Assembly: GCF_003851125.1 (NCBI RefSeq) | Contig: NZ_BGOW01000036.1 | Location: 1 to 64,000 of the forward strand | Reading direction: 5' to 3' | DNA: 64,000 nucleotides | Origin: Sulfuriferula multivorans | GTDB taxonomy: Bacteria > Pseudomonadota > Gammaproteobacteria > Burkholderiales > Sulfuriferulaceae | Shown here: positions 26,329 to 35,043 of the stretch, piece after piece | How positions within the stretch are numbered: position 1 is the stretch's first letter | How the letters are laid out: every line of letters begins with the position of its first letter | Notes under the pieces: model-generated | Seen by the model: the letters and a program-made list of their open reading frames with translations, nothing else | What the model was told of the DNA's origin: nothing | Databases searched by the model: none | Translations under genes and position numbers: made by a program

Positions 26329-28233
26329 TTATTCGGCAGGTGTTTTTTCGGCGCTGGCGGCAGTATCCGCCTTGGGTGGGTTCAATGCCTGTCGCTGACA
26401 GTGGTAGCCAAGCAGGAATTCGCCAGAGAGTTTTCGATCGTCAAGGAAGTCCTCTTCGGCAAAGCTTGAAACGACTTCGTCGTGCAGTTTTTCCATTTCA
26501 TACAAAAAGCCGGGGCGTTTGGCGCGTAGGCGCGACTTCGATGGCGTCAGGGCAAGTTCGATAGTGCGCCAAGTGCTCGCTGGCCGGTCAGCGAAGCGCT
26601 GCATCAGTTTGGCGGCGGAAGTATCGCGTGTTTCGCCGCCGACATACAGCCCTCTGCCTTCAATGTGTTCAGCAATGGCGAGGAGGCGGCCGTACAGGTA
26701 ATCCCGGGATGTCCGGTCTGTTTCCAGTGTCATTTGATACTCCCTTTTATTGAAAAATCCCTTGAAAAGCGCACAAGAAATACCCAAGTTTTTCTCCCAT
26801 TCCCAGTGTTCCAAACCCACCCGGTTATAGGTTCGGCGCACCACCGATTCAACGAGATCGCGGGGCAGTGGGCGACCATCGACAATGCAGGGCAGAAGCC
26901 GTTCCACCGTGGTTTTGCGCAATTTGTCGTCGAGGCGGCGACCGAAGGCGGCTTCGGCGATGTCGCGTGGGGCTGGCGTGCCAACAAACTTGGAATCCTT
27001 GCCGAAGTTTTGCGGCCAGGCGTGCTTTTCATGCCAAGCCTGAATTCTGTTCAGAAACTCCGAACCCAACAGTTCGCGATAGAAGGTGATGGCCATACGC
27101 CCAGGTGTTGCAGAGTCCAAACCCATGACGACGATGCCTTCAGTCGGGTCGAGCTGTGCGCGATACCCGGAAATCGCTTTCTTCAGCCGTAGTGCGAATG
27201 CCTGGCCAGTATCGCCCGTATCATGAAGCACGCTTTCCGTTGCCGCTTGAGCGGTCTCTTCACTGCTGAGAAAGAGCGAGAGCGAGTCCTTGAATGGATC
27301 GGGGACGGGCTTGCCTGAAACAGCCCAGGTTACAATCACCTGATCTTCGTTTCGATAGGCCTGTCGGTGGATAAGCCAGCGTAAAGCGTTGTGTGCTTTT
27401 TGGGTAACCTCATAACCGACCCCGCACGCTTGCAGGCCAGTATCATCCGTGAATCTGCCTCGGAACGTATAGCCTGAGGCATCATTGGCGCTGATCAGTT
27501 TGGCGCCATCTCCAGCGTGCCTGATTCGCTTGGGATGGCTCACGGCAAGCGCTACGTCCTCGCCAGTAACCATGCATATACCCATCAACTGTTTCGTGCT
27601 GGCATCAAACTTTGCCCAGGCTTCTTGCAATGAAGGGTCTTCCCAAACGGCAGTGCATGGATTGTTGGCTTCCCGGACATGCCAGCGGATAAACGCATCC
27701 CCTTGGTCCCGCTCGCCAGCCTTTGCGGTCAGTAAACGAAAGAGATCAGGGGCTTGATTTTCCCCTGTCCAGCGGGTCAATAACTTTCTATCGGAATCGA
27801 TGTGAAGGATTTTTTCCTTGACTAGATCAGCCACTACGCAGCCCTTGCGAATATATGCAAGCACCGCCTTGGCCTTGGGATGGCTGAATTCGGATTCGCA
27901 CCACTTGCCAAGTTGCGCCTCGTATTCCTTGAAAAATGAAGGTTTTCCGCCGCCGTATCCAGGGTAATCATCCGCACAGTACTGCACTTTGTCACACAGG
28001 GGATGAGGTGGCGGGGTTTTACCTGTTCTGCCCGCCGATTTTTCAGTGGCAGGGATTACTGTCTCTTCTTTCTGGACGATTCTGGCACCCTTAAAATTGC
28101 CATCGGCATCAAGCGTAATTTCGATGTGCGCTTGTTGTGGCGTGTGACTAATCGGCATTAGCCGTTCCGACCCTGGTGGTTCTTGTCCTTTGCACTGCTC
28201 ATAGGTCTCATGGAGTTTCTGAATCCAGCTCAT
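26329..28233 (-). CDS. cas8c: Cascade large subunit Cas8c (Csd1)
   Basis: 634 residues from the ATG at 28231-28233 (MSWIQKLHETYEQC), with GGAG upstream; the open frame above overlaps cas5c and is not used. Csd1 proteins recognise the PAM and start R-loop formation in type I-C, and an internal start often gives a small Cas11c subunit. Visible family segments: CDKVQYCADDYPGYGGGKPSFF, FIRWHVREANN, ANDASGYTFRGRF, and the C-terminal EWEKNLGISCALFKGFF plus YLYGRLLAIAEHIE. Length is at the upper end of the family. Confidence 0.95.
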   Translation of the reverse strand: MSWIQKLHETYEQCKGQEPPGSERLMPISHTPQQAHIEITLDADGNFKGARIVQKEETVIPATEKSAGRTGKTPPPHPLCDKVQYCADDYPGYGGGKPSFFKEYEAQLGKWCESEFSHPKAKAVLAYIRKGCVVADLVKEKILHIDSDRKLLTRWTGENQAPDLFRLLTAKAGERDQGDAFIRWHVREANNPCTAVWEDPSLQEAWAKFDASTKQLMGICMVTGEDVALAVSHPKRIRHAGDGAKLISANDASGYTFRGRFTDDTGLQACGVGYEVTQKAHNALRWLIHRQAYRNEDQVIVTWAVSGKPVPDPFKDSLSLFLSSEETAQAATESVLHDTGDTGQAFALRLKKAISGYRAQLDPTEGIVVMGLDSATPGRMAITFYRELLGSEFLNRIQAWHEKHAWPQNFGKDSKFVGTPAPRDIAEAAFGRRLDDKLRKTTVERLLPCIVDGRPLPRDLVESVVRRTYNRVGLEHWEWEKNLGISCALFKGFFNKREYQMTLETDRTSRDYLYGRLLAIAEHIEGRGLYVGGETRDTSAAKLMQRFADRPASTWRTIELALTPSKSRLRAKRPGFLYEMEKLHDEVVSSFAEEDFLDDRKLSGEFLLGYHCQRQALNPPKADTAASAEKTPAE

Positions 28234-28237
28234 GTCA

Positions 28238-28948
28238 TCACTCCAATTCTGCTGCTTCGTTTTCGACGCTGCGCAGGCTGCCCTTGCCGAACTTCTTTGC
28301 ACCCATGTCTCGAACGAACTTGTGGATGGTGCAATCCTCCGGGCGGATGAAGCGGATATGACCATCGGTCATGGTGGGTCGCCAGAAACGAGCATGCAGT
28401 TCTTTCACGCCCGTTTCGTCGGGGTAGTCGAAGCCGTGGAACATCAGGCTGTAGGCGAGTTCTCCTGCGCCGTCGTAGTCGCCGTCATCTGAGCCAAACT
28501 CACAAGGTTCGGCATAGCCCTGACAATCCCGCGTACCCAGAAAAATGTCCTGCCGACCGCCCCGTTCCAGCATGCGCTGGGCGACGGCGTAGTGTTTGCC
28601 TTCGATCCGGTCGTCTTCCAACTCAGGCCGATACGTGTTCCATTCAAAATGGGCGCGTACTTGGTATTCCACGTCGGCCAGGAAGGTGTAAATGGCCAAA
28701 GTATTACCGCCACCGAATTCCAGTGGCTTGGTGCCCTTGGTCTGGGTGCGGATACGCTTCATCACGCGCACCTCATCAATGATCCAGATGAAGGTGGGCT
28801 TCCAGTAGATGGACTTGGCGATGCCCTTGAGCGCCTCATAGGTCGGGATGTGGTACGAACATTTTTCACCGCCGATTCGTGTCAATGGGTCAGTGAACAG
28901 TGCATGGCGTGCTGAGACTTTGAATTCAATTCTATTTCTTTCAGCCAC
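28238..28948 (-). CDS. cas5c: Cas5c (Cas5d), pre-crRNA endonuclease of type I-C
   Basis: 236 residues from a GTG at 28946-28948, chosen because GGAGG lies 6 nt upstream; it overlaps the end of cas3 by 8 nt (GTGGCTGA). In type I-C this protein replaces Cas6, cutting pre-crRNA at the base of the repeat hairpin and then holding the 5' handle. Family segments: EFKVSARHALFTDPLTRIGGEKCSYHIPTYEALKGI and HFEWNTYRPELEDDRIEGKHYAVAQRMLERGG. No cas6 exists in the locus, in agreement with this role. Confidence 0.96.
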   Translation of the reverse strand: MAERNRIEFKVSARHALFTDPLTRIGGEKCSYHIPTYEALKGIAKSIYWKPTFIWIIDEVRVMKRIRTQTKGTKPLEFGGGNTLAIYTFLADVEYQVRAHFEWNTYRPELEDDRIEGKHYAVAQRMLERGGRQDIFLGTRDCQGYAEPCEFGSDDGDYDGAGELAYSLMFHGFDYPDETGVKELHARFWRPTMTDGHIRFIRPEDCTIHKFVRDMGAKKFGKGSLRSVENEAAELE

Positions 28949-31514
28949 AGAGAACCTCCATTTTTCCATCCGGTGTTTCACTCAAGCCAAACTCAGAACT
29001 GTAGTAGCGCGAGTCGGCCAGGAACAGTATGCCCGTTCCCTCCAGGATTTCCTTCACTGCATCGGCCTTGGTGAGCCGCTCCAGCGTTTGTGGGAACACG
29101 TTTACGGTGAATTGTTGTGCCCGGCGCAACAGGTCGAATTCTTTATCCGGCAGGTAGGCCGCGCATAGCGCGGTGATGATGGCGCGCCCCGCCTCTCCAT
29201 GCGGGACGATGACTCCGCGTGTTGGTGCGTCAATCGCCTTGAACGCCCTAGCGGCGGCCATGAAGGACTGACGCAGGTAGATGTCGGGTGCCTGCCCCTT
29301 GGTTCTGCCATATTCGGCAGTGGCTTGTGTGTTGATTGAGAGCAGGTTGAGCAAGGTGTCGTTGTGCCCCAGTGTTCTATCGGAAGCCGGGTAATCCATA
29401 TCACTGGCACGGGCGAAAAAGTAGTTCTGGTAATACCAAGCCATTGCTTCCGGCCCGATGCGGTTGTTTCTGTACTTGCCGGGATTTTTCTCGTAGTCGT
29501 CCAAAACCCGCTCTGCCTTATCGCGGCCAATGCTGATGTCAGGCAGCATGCCCAGACTTTCATCTTGCGGATTGACGACATGGACAAACCCTACTTTGGG
29601 ATTTCCGTCAGCATCTTTTTGCTTTCCATTACGATTGCAACGCCCCGCCGCTTGGGCGATGGAATCCAGCCCGGCGGTAAAGCGGATGACCGCACTGAAA
29701 TCCACATCTACACCGGCTTCAATCAATTGGGTACTGACGCACAACGTCGGTTCCTGCTTTTCAAGCCGCATCCGTACCTTGGCCAGAATCGACTTACGAT
29801 GCGCCGGACACATACTGGTGCTCAAGTGATAAGTCGGGATAGCGGCCTGTTCACTGCATAGTCGATAGATCGTTTGCGCCGCTTTCTTGGTATTGACGAT
29901 GACCAAGCAGCTACCGGCTCTCGTGGTTTCCTCCCGCGCCAGCGAGGCAATTTCATCCATTGTCCAGCCGCCTGGTTTGCGGCGGTTCAACACATCTACT
30001 CGCTTCAAATCATCAAATAATTTTTTCACATCCGGCATGAGTTCGTTGCCCTCTGGGATGCGAATGGCTCCTTTATTTGCATCGACCTTGTCCAGCAGTG
30101 GCTGAGTGGCGGTACACAGGACGACCGTGCTGCCGCATTGCTCAACCAGAAAATTGATGGCATTGTTAAACAAGTGAACGCAATTGATCGGTAGCGTCTG
30201 GATTTCGTCGAAGATCAGTACGGCATTCGTCAGCTGGTGCATCCTGCGGGCACCACGTGTACCCGCACCAAACAGGGTTTCCAGAAATTGCACACTGGTG
30301 GTGTAGATGACCGGCGCGTCCCAGTTCTCCGAGAGAATTTTTCCGCGCCAGCTTTGTTCTTCAGGGGTGAGGTTGGAATGGTGTTCGAGAACCACGCTGC
30401 TCGGCTCTATGCCCTCCGGCTCAAGGATTTTTCGCACTATGTCAGCGTTCTGGTCGATGATGGACGTGAATGGAATGACGTAGATCACCCGATCCATTTT
30501 CACGCCGTTCGTTTCCTTGTTCGCGTGATGCAACGCAAATCGTAGGCTAGCCAGTGTTTTGCCACCGCCAGTCGGCACAGTGAGAGTGTAGATGCCTTTG
30601 CCGCGCGACGCGCCTTCCAGGCAATGGCGGGAGATGTCTTGCCGAAGGTTATCGATAGGGTGACGGGGTTGAAGGGTTTCTAGGTGCTTTTCCAGACGGT
30701 CGATCAAGACATCCCATGCGGCATATCCGCCATTCGCCCTGAGTTTCTTTCCCTTGGGATTCTCAAAGTCGGCGCTATCAATGCGGTCGGCGTCAATGAG
30801 GCAACTGAACAGAAAACGCACCAACAATCCGATTTGTTGTTGCGCTACCATGCTCTTGTCATCTTTGCCCGGTGCGACACGTACAATCCCGGAAATCGCT
30901 GCTTGCATGGCTTTGAGCATTTCAGGCTTGCTAGTGAGTTCGCGAGCGCGGGTAAGGATAGCCTCGTCGGCGATGCCAAGTGCTTCATTGAAGTGGCTCC
31001 GGTCATCGGCCTTGTTCATGCGCCTGCCGAATACGTCTTCGCCAAGGCTGTTCGTATCGGAAGACAGGCAGTCGATCAGCCCGGAATGGTGGGAGGCGAT
31101 GCAAAGGGAGAGGATTTGTCCGACGATCTGTCCAAGCTGTCCCTGTTTGGAGAGTTCCCGCCACACCAATTGGGCTCCGGCGGTGGAGTGGTCGATCTTG
31201 CCCTTCAGCCCGGCTGCATCGACGAATTCTTCGTCCTCATCCTGGTTGAGTAGGCCGACGGCGGACTTGATGTAGGCCTGAAACGCTGCGCTGAATTTCC
31301 CCAAATCGTGGAGCAGGCCGATCAGCTCCCCTTGTTTATCCAAACCGACTTTCCCTGCGAATACGTTTGCCAGCATCGCCACGTTACATAAATGGGTCAC
31401 GAGTGATTGCGTAGCACTATCCGATTCACGATGGTGGGCGATGAACTGCGGTTTGCTCGCCACGTCCCCAGCTTCTGTGCCTTGGGCTACTTTTTTCGCT
31501 GTATGTGTTTTCAC
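28941..31514 (-). CDS. cas3: Cas3 HD nuclease-helicase, type I-C
   Basis: 857 residues. The HD nuclease domain shows THLCNV (His41), LLHDLGK (His69-Asp70), DHSTAGAQ and ASHHSG. The superfamily 2 helicase domain follows with Walker A VPTGGGKTLAS (near 310), the DExx motif IFDEIQ, and helicase motif VI-like QAAGRCNRNG (near 625). It unwinds and degrades the nontarget strand after Cascade binding. The start is a GTG at 31514 with a poor Shine-Dalgarno; a GTG 17 codons later is an alternative. First gene of the interference block, 78 bp after the WYL gene. Confidence 0.96.
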   Translation of the reverse strand: MKTHTAKKVAQGTEAGDVASKPQFIAHHRESDSATQSLVTHLCNVAMLANVFAGKVGLDKQGELIGLLHDLGKFSAAFQAYIKSAVGLLNQDEDEEFVDAAGLKGKIDHSTAGAQLVWRELSKQGQLGQIVGQILSLCIASHHSGLIDCLSSDTNSLGEDVFGRRMNKADDRSHFNEALGIADEAILTRARELTSKPEMLKAMQAAISGIVRVAPGKDDKSMVAQQQIGLLVRFLFSCLIDADRIDSADFENPKGKKLRANGGYAAWDVLIDRLEKHLETLQPRHPIDNLRQDISRHCLEGASRGKGIYTLTVPTGGGKTLASLRFALHHANKETNGVKMDRVIYVIPFTSIIDQNADIVRKILEPEGIEPSSVVLEHHSNLTPEEQSWRGKILSENWDAPVIYTTSVQFLETLFGAGTRGARRMHQLTNAVLIFDEIQTLPINCVHLFNNAINFLVEQCGSTVVLCTATQPLLDKVDANKGAIRIPEGNELMPDVKKLFDDLKRVDVLNRRKPGGWTMDEIASLAREETTRAGSCLVIVNTKKAAQTIYRLCSEQAAIPTYHLSTSMCPAHRKSILAKVRMRLEKQEPTLCVSTQLIEAGVDVDFSAVIRFTAGLDSIAQAAGRCNRNGKQKDADGNPKVGFVHVVNPQDESLGMLPDISIGRDKAERVLDDYEKNPGKYRNNRIGPEAMAWYYQNYFFARASDMDYPASDRTLGHNDTLLNLLSINTQATAEYGRTKGQAPDIYLRQSFMAAARAFKAIDAPTRGVIVPHGEAGRAIITALCAAYLPDKEFDLLRRAQQFTVNVFPQTLERLTKADAVKEILEGTGILFLADSRYYSSEFGLSETPDGKMEVLCG

Positions 31515-31592
31515 TAATGACTCGCTAATCCTGTAATCGCATTTTGTATCCTACCCCCACCCAGGCCCAAAACCTGAGCCTGCTGCAAACCC

Positions 31593-32558
31593 TTATCCAT
31601 ATTGGCCTCTGGCGCGGTCGAGCTGAATTTTGACGGCTGCTTTCAACGCATCCGGCGCGATCACTTCTACATCCGCGCCGTATTTGAGGATGTCCATGAT
31701 GAGTTCTTTGTCGTTGGAATAGGGGATGCTGAGTTCATAGCGGCCGTCTTCGAGCCAGCGGGATTGTTGCTCGGGGTGCCAGGTTTCATCGGCGACCCAG
31801 CGGGCGCGGTGGGCGGTAAAGCGCAGGATGGCGGTGGCGACGGGTTGGCCTGCGAAGATGCCGTAGGCGCTGGCGAGCTGGCGGTTGAGGGTGGTGTCGG
31901 GAAGGGTTTTAGCGGGCTTGTCCAGCGTGGTTGCCTGGCGGATGCATTCGACGGCGAAAATGCGCAGGCCTTTTTTCTGATGGCACCAGGCGTCGAGGTA
32001 CCAGTTGTCGCGGTAGTGGGTGAGGCGTTGCGGCGAGATTTCGCGTTCGCTGGTCTGGCTGCGGTCGCGGTTGTAATACTGGATGATTAATCGTTTGCGT
32101 TGCAGTACGGCGCCTGCGACGCTCTGAAAATGGCGCAGGTCTTTGGTGCGGGCGGCCATGGACAGGATGCGGATGCGTTTGTGCGCTTCGCCGCTGCCGA
32201 GATGTTCGGTCTGGAGGAGCGCGTCGATGCGGGTGCGGATGGGCGCAAGTGCGGAATCCAGCAGGCCGGGCTGGAGGGTTTGCAGCAGGTGATTGAGGGT
32301 GATGAGGGCATGGAGTTCTGCGCTGGTGAACCACAGGCCGGGCAGGGGGTGGTGGCCGTCCGCGGTGTCGTAGCGGTAGCCGCCGTATGCTGTGTCGAAG
32401 ATGAGGGGCGCGCCGAGTTTGTTGCGCAGGTCGGTGATGAGGCGGGTGAGTTTGGAGCGGGAAATTTCCAGTTCGTCCATCAATGCCTGGCGGCTGATGG
32501 TGCTGCGCCGGCCATCGAGCAGGCGGTGCAGCCGGTAGAGGTCGTCGAGTTTGCTCAA
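31593..32558 (-). CDS. WYL-domain transcriptional regulator (YafY-like)
   Basis: 321 residues. An N-terminal winged helix of the DeoR/HTH_11 type (LYRLHRLLDGRRSTISRQALMDELEISRSKLTRLITDLR) is followed by a WYL domain with the segment LTHYRDNWYLDAWCHQKKGLRIFAVECI and a C-terminal WCX domain. WYL regulators bind nucleic acid or small ligands and control several CRISPR or phage-defence loci. It lies directly upstream of cas3 on the same strand with no visible terminator, so it is probably the first gene of the cas transcript and its local regulator. The regulatory sign (activator or repressor) cannot be read. Confidence 0.9.
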   Translation of the reverse strand: MSKLDDLYRLHRLLDGRRSTISRQALMDELEISRSKLTRLITDLRNKLGAPLIFDTAYGGYRYDTADGHHPLPGLWFTSAELHALITLNHLLQTLQPGLLDSALAPIRTRIDALLQTEHLGSGEAHKRIRILSMAARTKDLRHFQSVAGAVLQRKRLIIQYYNRDRSQTSEREISPQRLTHYRDNWYLDAWCHQKKGLRIFAVECIRQATTLDKPAKTLPDTTLNRQLASAYGIFAGQPVATAILRFTAHRARWVADETWHPEQQSRWLEDGRYELSIPYSNDKELIMDILKYGADVEVIAPDALKAAVKIQLDRARGQYG

Positions 32559-32996
32559 GACGGTCTGCTCACTTCAAACCCGGGGTGATTGGCAAGTTTG
32601 CCGGTGGCCTGAAACAGGCGTAGCGGTGGTGCTTCCCTCCAGCTTCGGCGTTGATGTTTATGTTGGCTCCAATAAAACAGAATCAGCGATTTCCTAAACC
32701 TTCGTCGATAATATCACCGCCTGCGTCCTCTGCAGATGCAGGTGGATTGCAGCACGTCGGCGATCTGGTGGCGCGTAGTGCAATGAGAATCAGCACCTTC
32801 ATTCAGCGAGGTTCCGTTGTTATCCTGCACGTTCAGCTCTGTATCCATGATTCCATTTCTTGAGCATTACGAAGCGGCCATTTTCTCAAAATAAATGACG
32901 TCGGGCATGATTGTTTTCGTCAGGCTCAATCCTGCAGGACAAAGAGATGCGTATCTTGTTTAAGAGGCATTGCCGAAGGGCGAGGCTTGTAACGCG
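32559..32996. other. gene-poor stretch upstream of the CRISPR locus
   Basis: No credible coding region on either strand: candidate frames lack ribosome binding sites and recognisable sequence. It must contain the promoter of the WYL-cas operon, but no strong -35/-10 pair stands out. The only clear element is the hairpin terminator that follows at 32997-33050. Confidence 0.5.
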
Positions 32997-33050
32997 AATC
33001 CGCCTGACATTGCTGTCAGAAAGACAGCAATGTCAGGCGGATTTTGTTTT
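32997..33050 (+). terminator. strong intrinsic terminator with no upstream gene
   Basis: Left arm 32997-33017 and right arm 33023-33043 are perfect 21-bp complements (left arm starts AATCCGCCTGAC) around the loop AGAAA, followed by TTGTTTTTG on the plus strand. No plus-strand gene precedes it for more than 10 kb. It may terminate a small RNA made in 32559-32996, or protect the minus-strand genes from read-through. Confidence 0.75.
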
Positions 33051-33128
33051 TGACACGGAACAAGGTTAGGGCTGCGGCGCAGCCTTATTCATGCTGCTGA
33101 AGGCTGTAGTCAGACCCAATGCAGGCTG

Positions 33129-33539
33129 CTATTTTTTGGAATGGACGATATCTCCACAGGCAACGTAGACCTGTATTTCATCAGGGCTTTTGTGAACGTT
33201 GATCGCTGTTTTGTCTTTCAGGATGGTTTCCAGCGAGGCCGGCACCATGGTGGTCGATTTTCCGTCCTTGACCGGTTCCAGCTTCCATTTGGGCGCCTTA
33301 TCGAGTTTGGCGCAGGTGCCTTCATGGATATGAGCGGGCTGGGCGACGCCGGCAGGTGCGTTTGTCAGTTCGATAACCACCTTGGTTTTGTGGCCTTCAG
33401 GGGTGAGTGTCGCGGTACCCGTTTCCCCCGAATCATTTTGCGCACCGAGATTGATGGTGAGGGGCATTTCCTTGGCGGCGAAAGCCGGAACTGCAAAAAA
33501 ACCCGCAAGTATTACAGCCAGAGTTGTACGACGAATCAT
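33129..33539 (-). CDS. secreted protein, CHRD/SOD-C-like
   Basis: 136 residues with a clear signal peptide (MIRRTTLAVILAGFFAVPAFA|AKE). The mature region looks beta-rich with conserved histidines and cysteines: VAQPAHIHEGTC, AINVHKS, VYVACGDI. This pattern resembles CHRD and Cu/Zn superoxide dismutase-like extracytoplasmic domains, but the full SOD metal set is not evident. Function unknown; may bind metal. Monocistronic on the minus strand. Confidence 0.6.
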   Translation of the reverse strand: MIRRTTLAVILAGFFAVPAFAAKEMPLTINLGAQNDSGETGTATLTPEGHKTKVVIELTNAPAGVAQPAHIHEGTCAKLDKAPKWKLEPVKDGKSTTMVPASLETILKDKTAINVHKSPDEIQVYVACGDIVHSKK

Positions 33540-33711
33540 GATTCATCCTTAAAATATAAATGAGGGACTATTTGTATAGCAGGTAAAAATAAAAATACAA
33601 GAATTAATGTGCCATGAATGGTTTTTGCCCTGTGTTTTGGCGGGTGTTGATTGAGGCACTGCATTGCGTTTGCTGTCGTATTTCCTTGGAATTTGTCGGG
33701 AATCCCTGGTT

Positions 33712-34038
33712 TCAATGGCGCCACTTTTTTTGATAGGTACTCAACCCCACTCTGACTGCCACGGCGTTTAACAATAAAATTGCCGGATATATCAGGTTCT
33801 GAATCCGGTCTTTTCCTGCCGTGGAGAGATAAACAACGGTTTCGAGCGAGACGGCGATACAGATAATGACCATGAGCCTGGTCAAGGTTCTGCGTGCTTC
33901 CACGGGAGAACGTAATTCGCGATCCCTCAATACTTCTTCTTCCATGAGATATTTTCCATCATCATCATCATGATGATAGGCCAGGATTTTTTGTAGACAA
34001 GCCTCATTTGCTGCGGCCAATGAGGATAAGAAATGCAT
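33712..34038 (-). CDS. small two-helix membrane protein of unknown function
   Basis: 108 residues. A hydrophilic N-terminal third contains a metal-binding-looking AYHHDDDDGKY, followed by charged LMEEEVLRDRELRSPVEARRTLTR, then two transmembrane helices (LMVIICIAVSLETVVYL and LIYPAILLLNAVAVRVGL). The start is uncertain: AAGTGA precedes the first ATG weakly, and an internal ATG at 33945 is possible. No family recognised. Divergent from the DUF6164 gene, 62 bp away. Confidence 0.5.
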   Translation of the reverse strand: MHFLSSLAAANEACLQKILAYHHDDDDGKYLMEEEVLRDRELRSPVEARRTLTRLMVIICIAVSLETVVYLSTAGKDRIQNLIYPAILLLNAVAVRVGLSTYQKKWRH

Positions 34039-34100
34039 TTTTCACTTAAAATTAAAAAGCGATGTGTTCGATATCCTTGCCGAACTAAAAGGAATGATCC

Positions 34101-34466
34101 ATGCCAACCCGATTGTTTGCCTTGAATGGGGTGCCCGATGACGAAGCCGAAGATGTGCGCGCCGTGCTGACAGATGGAGGTATAGACTACTACGAAACAC
34201 CGGCAGGAAACTGGGGTATTTCTTCACCCGCGATATGGCTGAATGATGAGCGCCAATTGGATCAGGCCCGATCATTGATCGATGCATACCAGCGTGCGCG
34301 CATGGTTAGAGTGAGGGAGGAGTATGCGCAGATGGAAAAGGCCGGCGAACGGCGCACTGTCCTTGACGTGATCAAGGGAAATCCGCTGCGGTTTATCCTC
34401 TATCTGGCTGTCATTGCCGCCGTTGTTTATTTTTCCACGAAACCGTTTATGGATTTCGGGAAATGA
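34101..34466 (+). CDS. DUF6164 family membrane protein
   Basis: 121 residues. The N-terminus (TRLFALNGVPDDEAEDVRAVLTDGGIDYYETPAGNWGISSPAIWL) resembles the DUF2007-like signal-transducing fold of DUF6164 proteins, followed by an amphipathic linker and one C-terminal helix (FILYLAVIAAVVYFSTKPFM). Function unknown. AAGGAATG lies upstream of the ATG. Confidence 0.75.
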   Translation: MPTRLFALNGVPDDEAEDVRAVLTDGGIDYYETPAGNWGISSPAIWLNDERQLDQARSLIDAYQRARMVRVREEYAQMEKAGERRTVLDVIKGNPLRFILYLAVIAAVVYFSTKPFMDFGK

Positions 34467-34700
34467 CGTTGCCTTGTGTCCTGAAAGCGAATGGTACGAA
34501 AGTGCGACTGATTTGAATATGGACTAGGCAGCGAATATATATCGGGGCGAATGCTTTGGTGTACTCTGCGTATGGATCAGCCATTTAATCATGGTCCGAT
34601 TTATAGAAACTTGGCGTTATGCTTTGAGTACTTGGTGCTCACATGATGTACGCCGGAATTGTGTTACTCCTGTATGGTTCACTTAAATAAAGGATATCCC

Positions 34701-34853
34701 ATGAATCTCCATTTGGCTCTTACTCCACTCGTGTCGTTGGTTGCCGGTATTCTGATCTTGGTCATGCCACGTTTGTTGAATTACATCGTCGCCATTTATC
34801 TGATCGTCATCGGTCTGATCGGGTTGTTTGGCACAGGAAATCTTCTGCGCTGA
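34701..34853 (+). CDS. DUF3096 small membrane protein
   Basis: 50 residues, nearly all hydrophobic: two helices, LALTPLVSLVAGILILVMP and LLNYIVAIYLIVIGLIGLF, matching DUF3096. AAAGGA lies 9 nt before the ATG. These proteins are widespread in environmental Proteobacteria and of unknown role. Upstream (34467-34700) I see nothing else of note. Confidence 0.8.
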   Translation: MNLHLALTPLVSLVAGILILVMPRLLNYIVAIYLIVIGLIGLFGTGNLLR

Positions 34854-35043
34854 AACCAGGTGCGGATGACAATAAAATGCGCAATGCCAATCCTGTGAGT
34901 CGTTTTCCACCATAGTTCAAATTTAATCGTTTAGATAGACTGAGCGATAGGTAAAATCTGTTCCGGGTTTTGACGGAGTGTCCGCGCCCTGAAATGAATG
35001 TAATATTCCATCCCTTCAGATGAACGATGCGCAAGGGAAGGCG

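Noticed and set aside
32947-33069. Basic 40-codon ORF starting MRILFKRHCRRARL with a weak GGA upstream
   Set aside because: It reads straight through the perfect terminator hairpin at 32997-33043 and has no recognisable sequence.
33958-33977. CAT/ATG triplet run (catcatcatcatgatgat) as a possible microsatellite
   Set aside because: It encodes the His-Asp run of the two-helix membrane protein and is too short to call a repeat feature.
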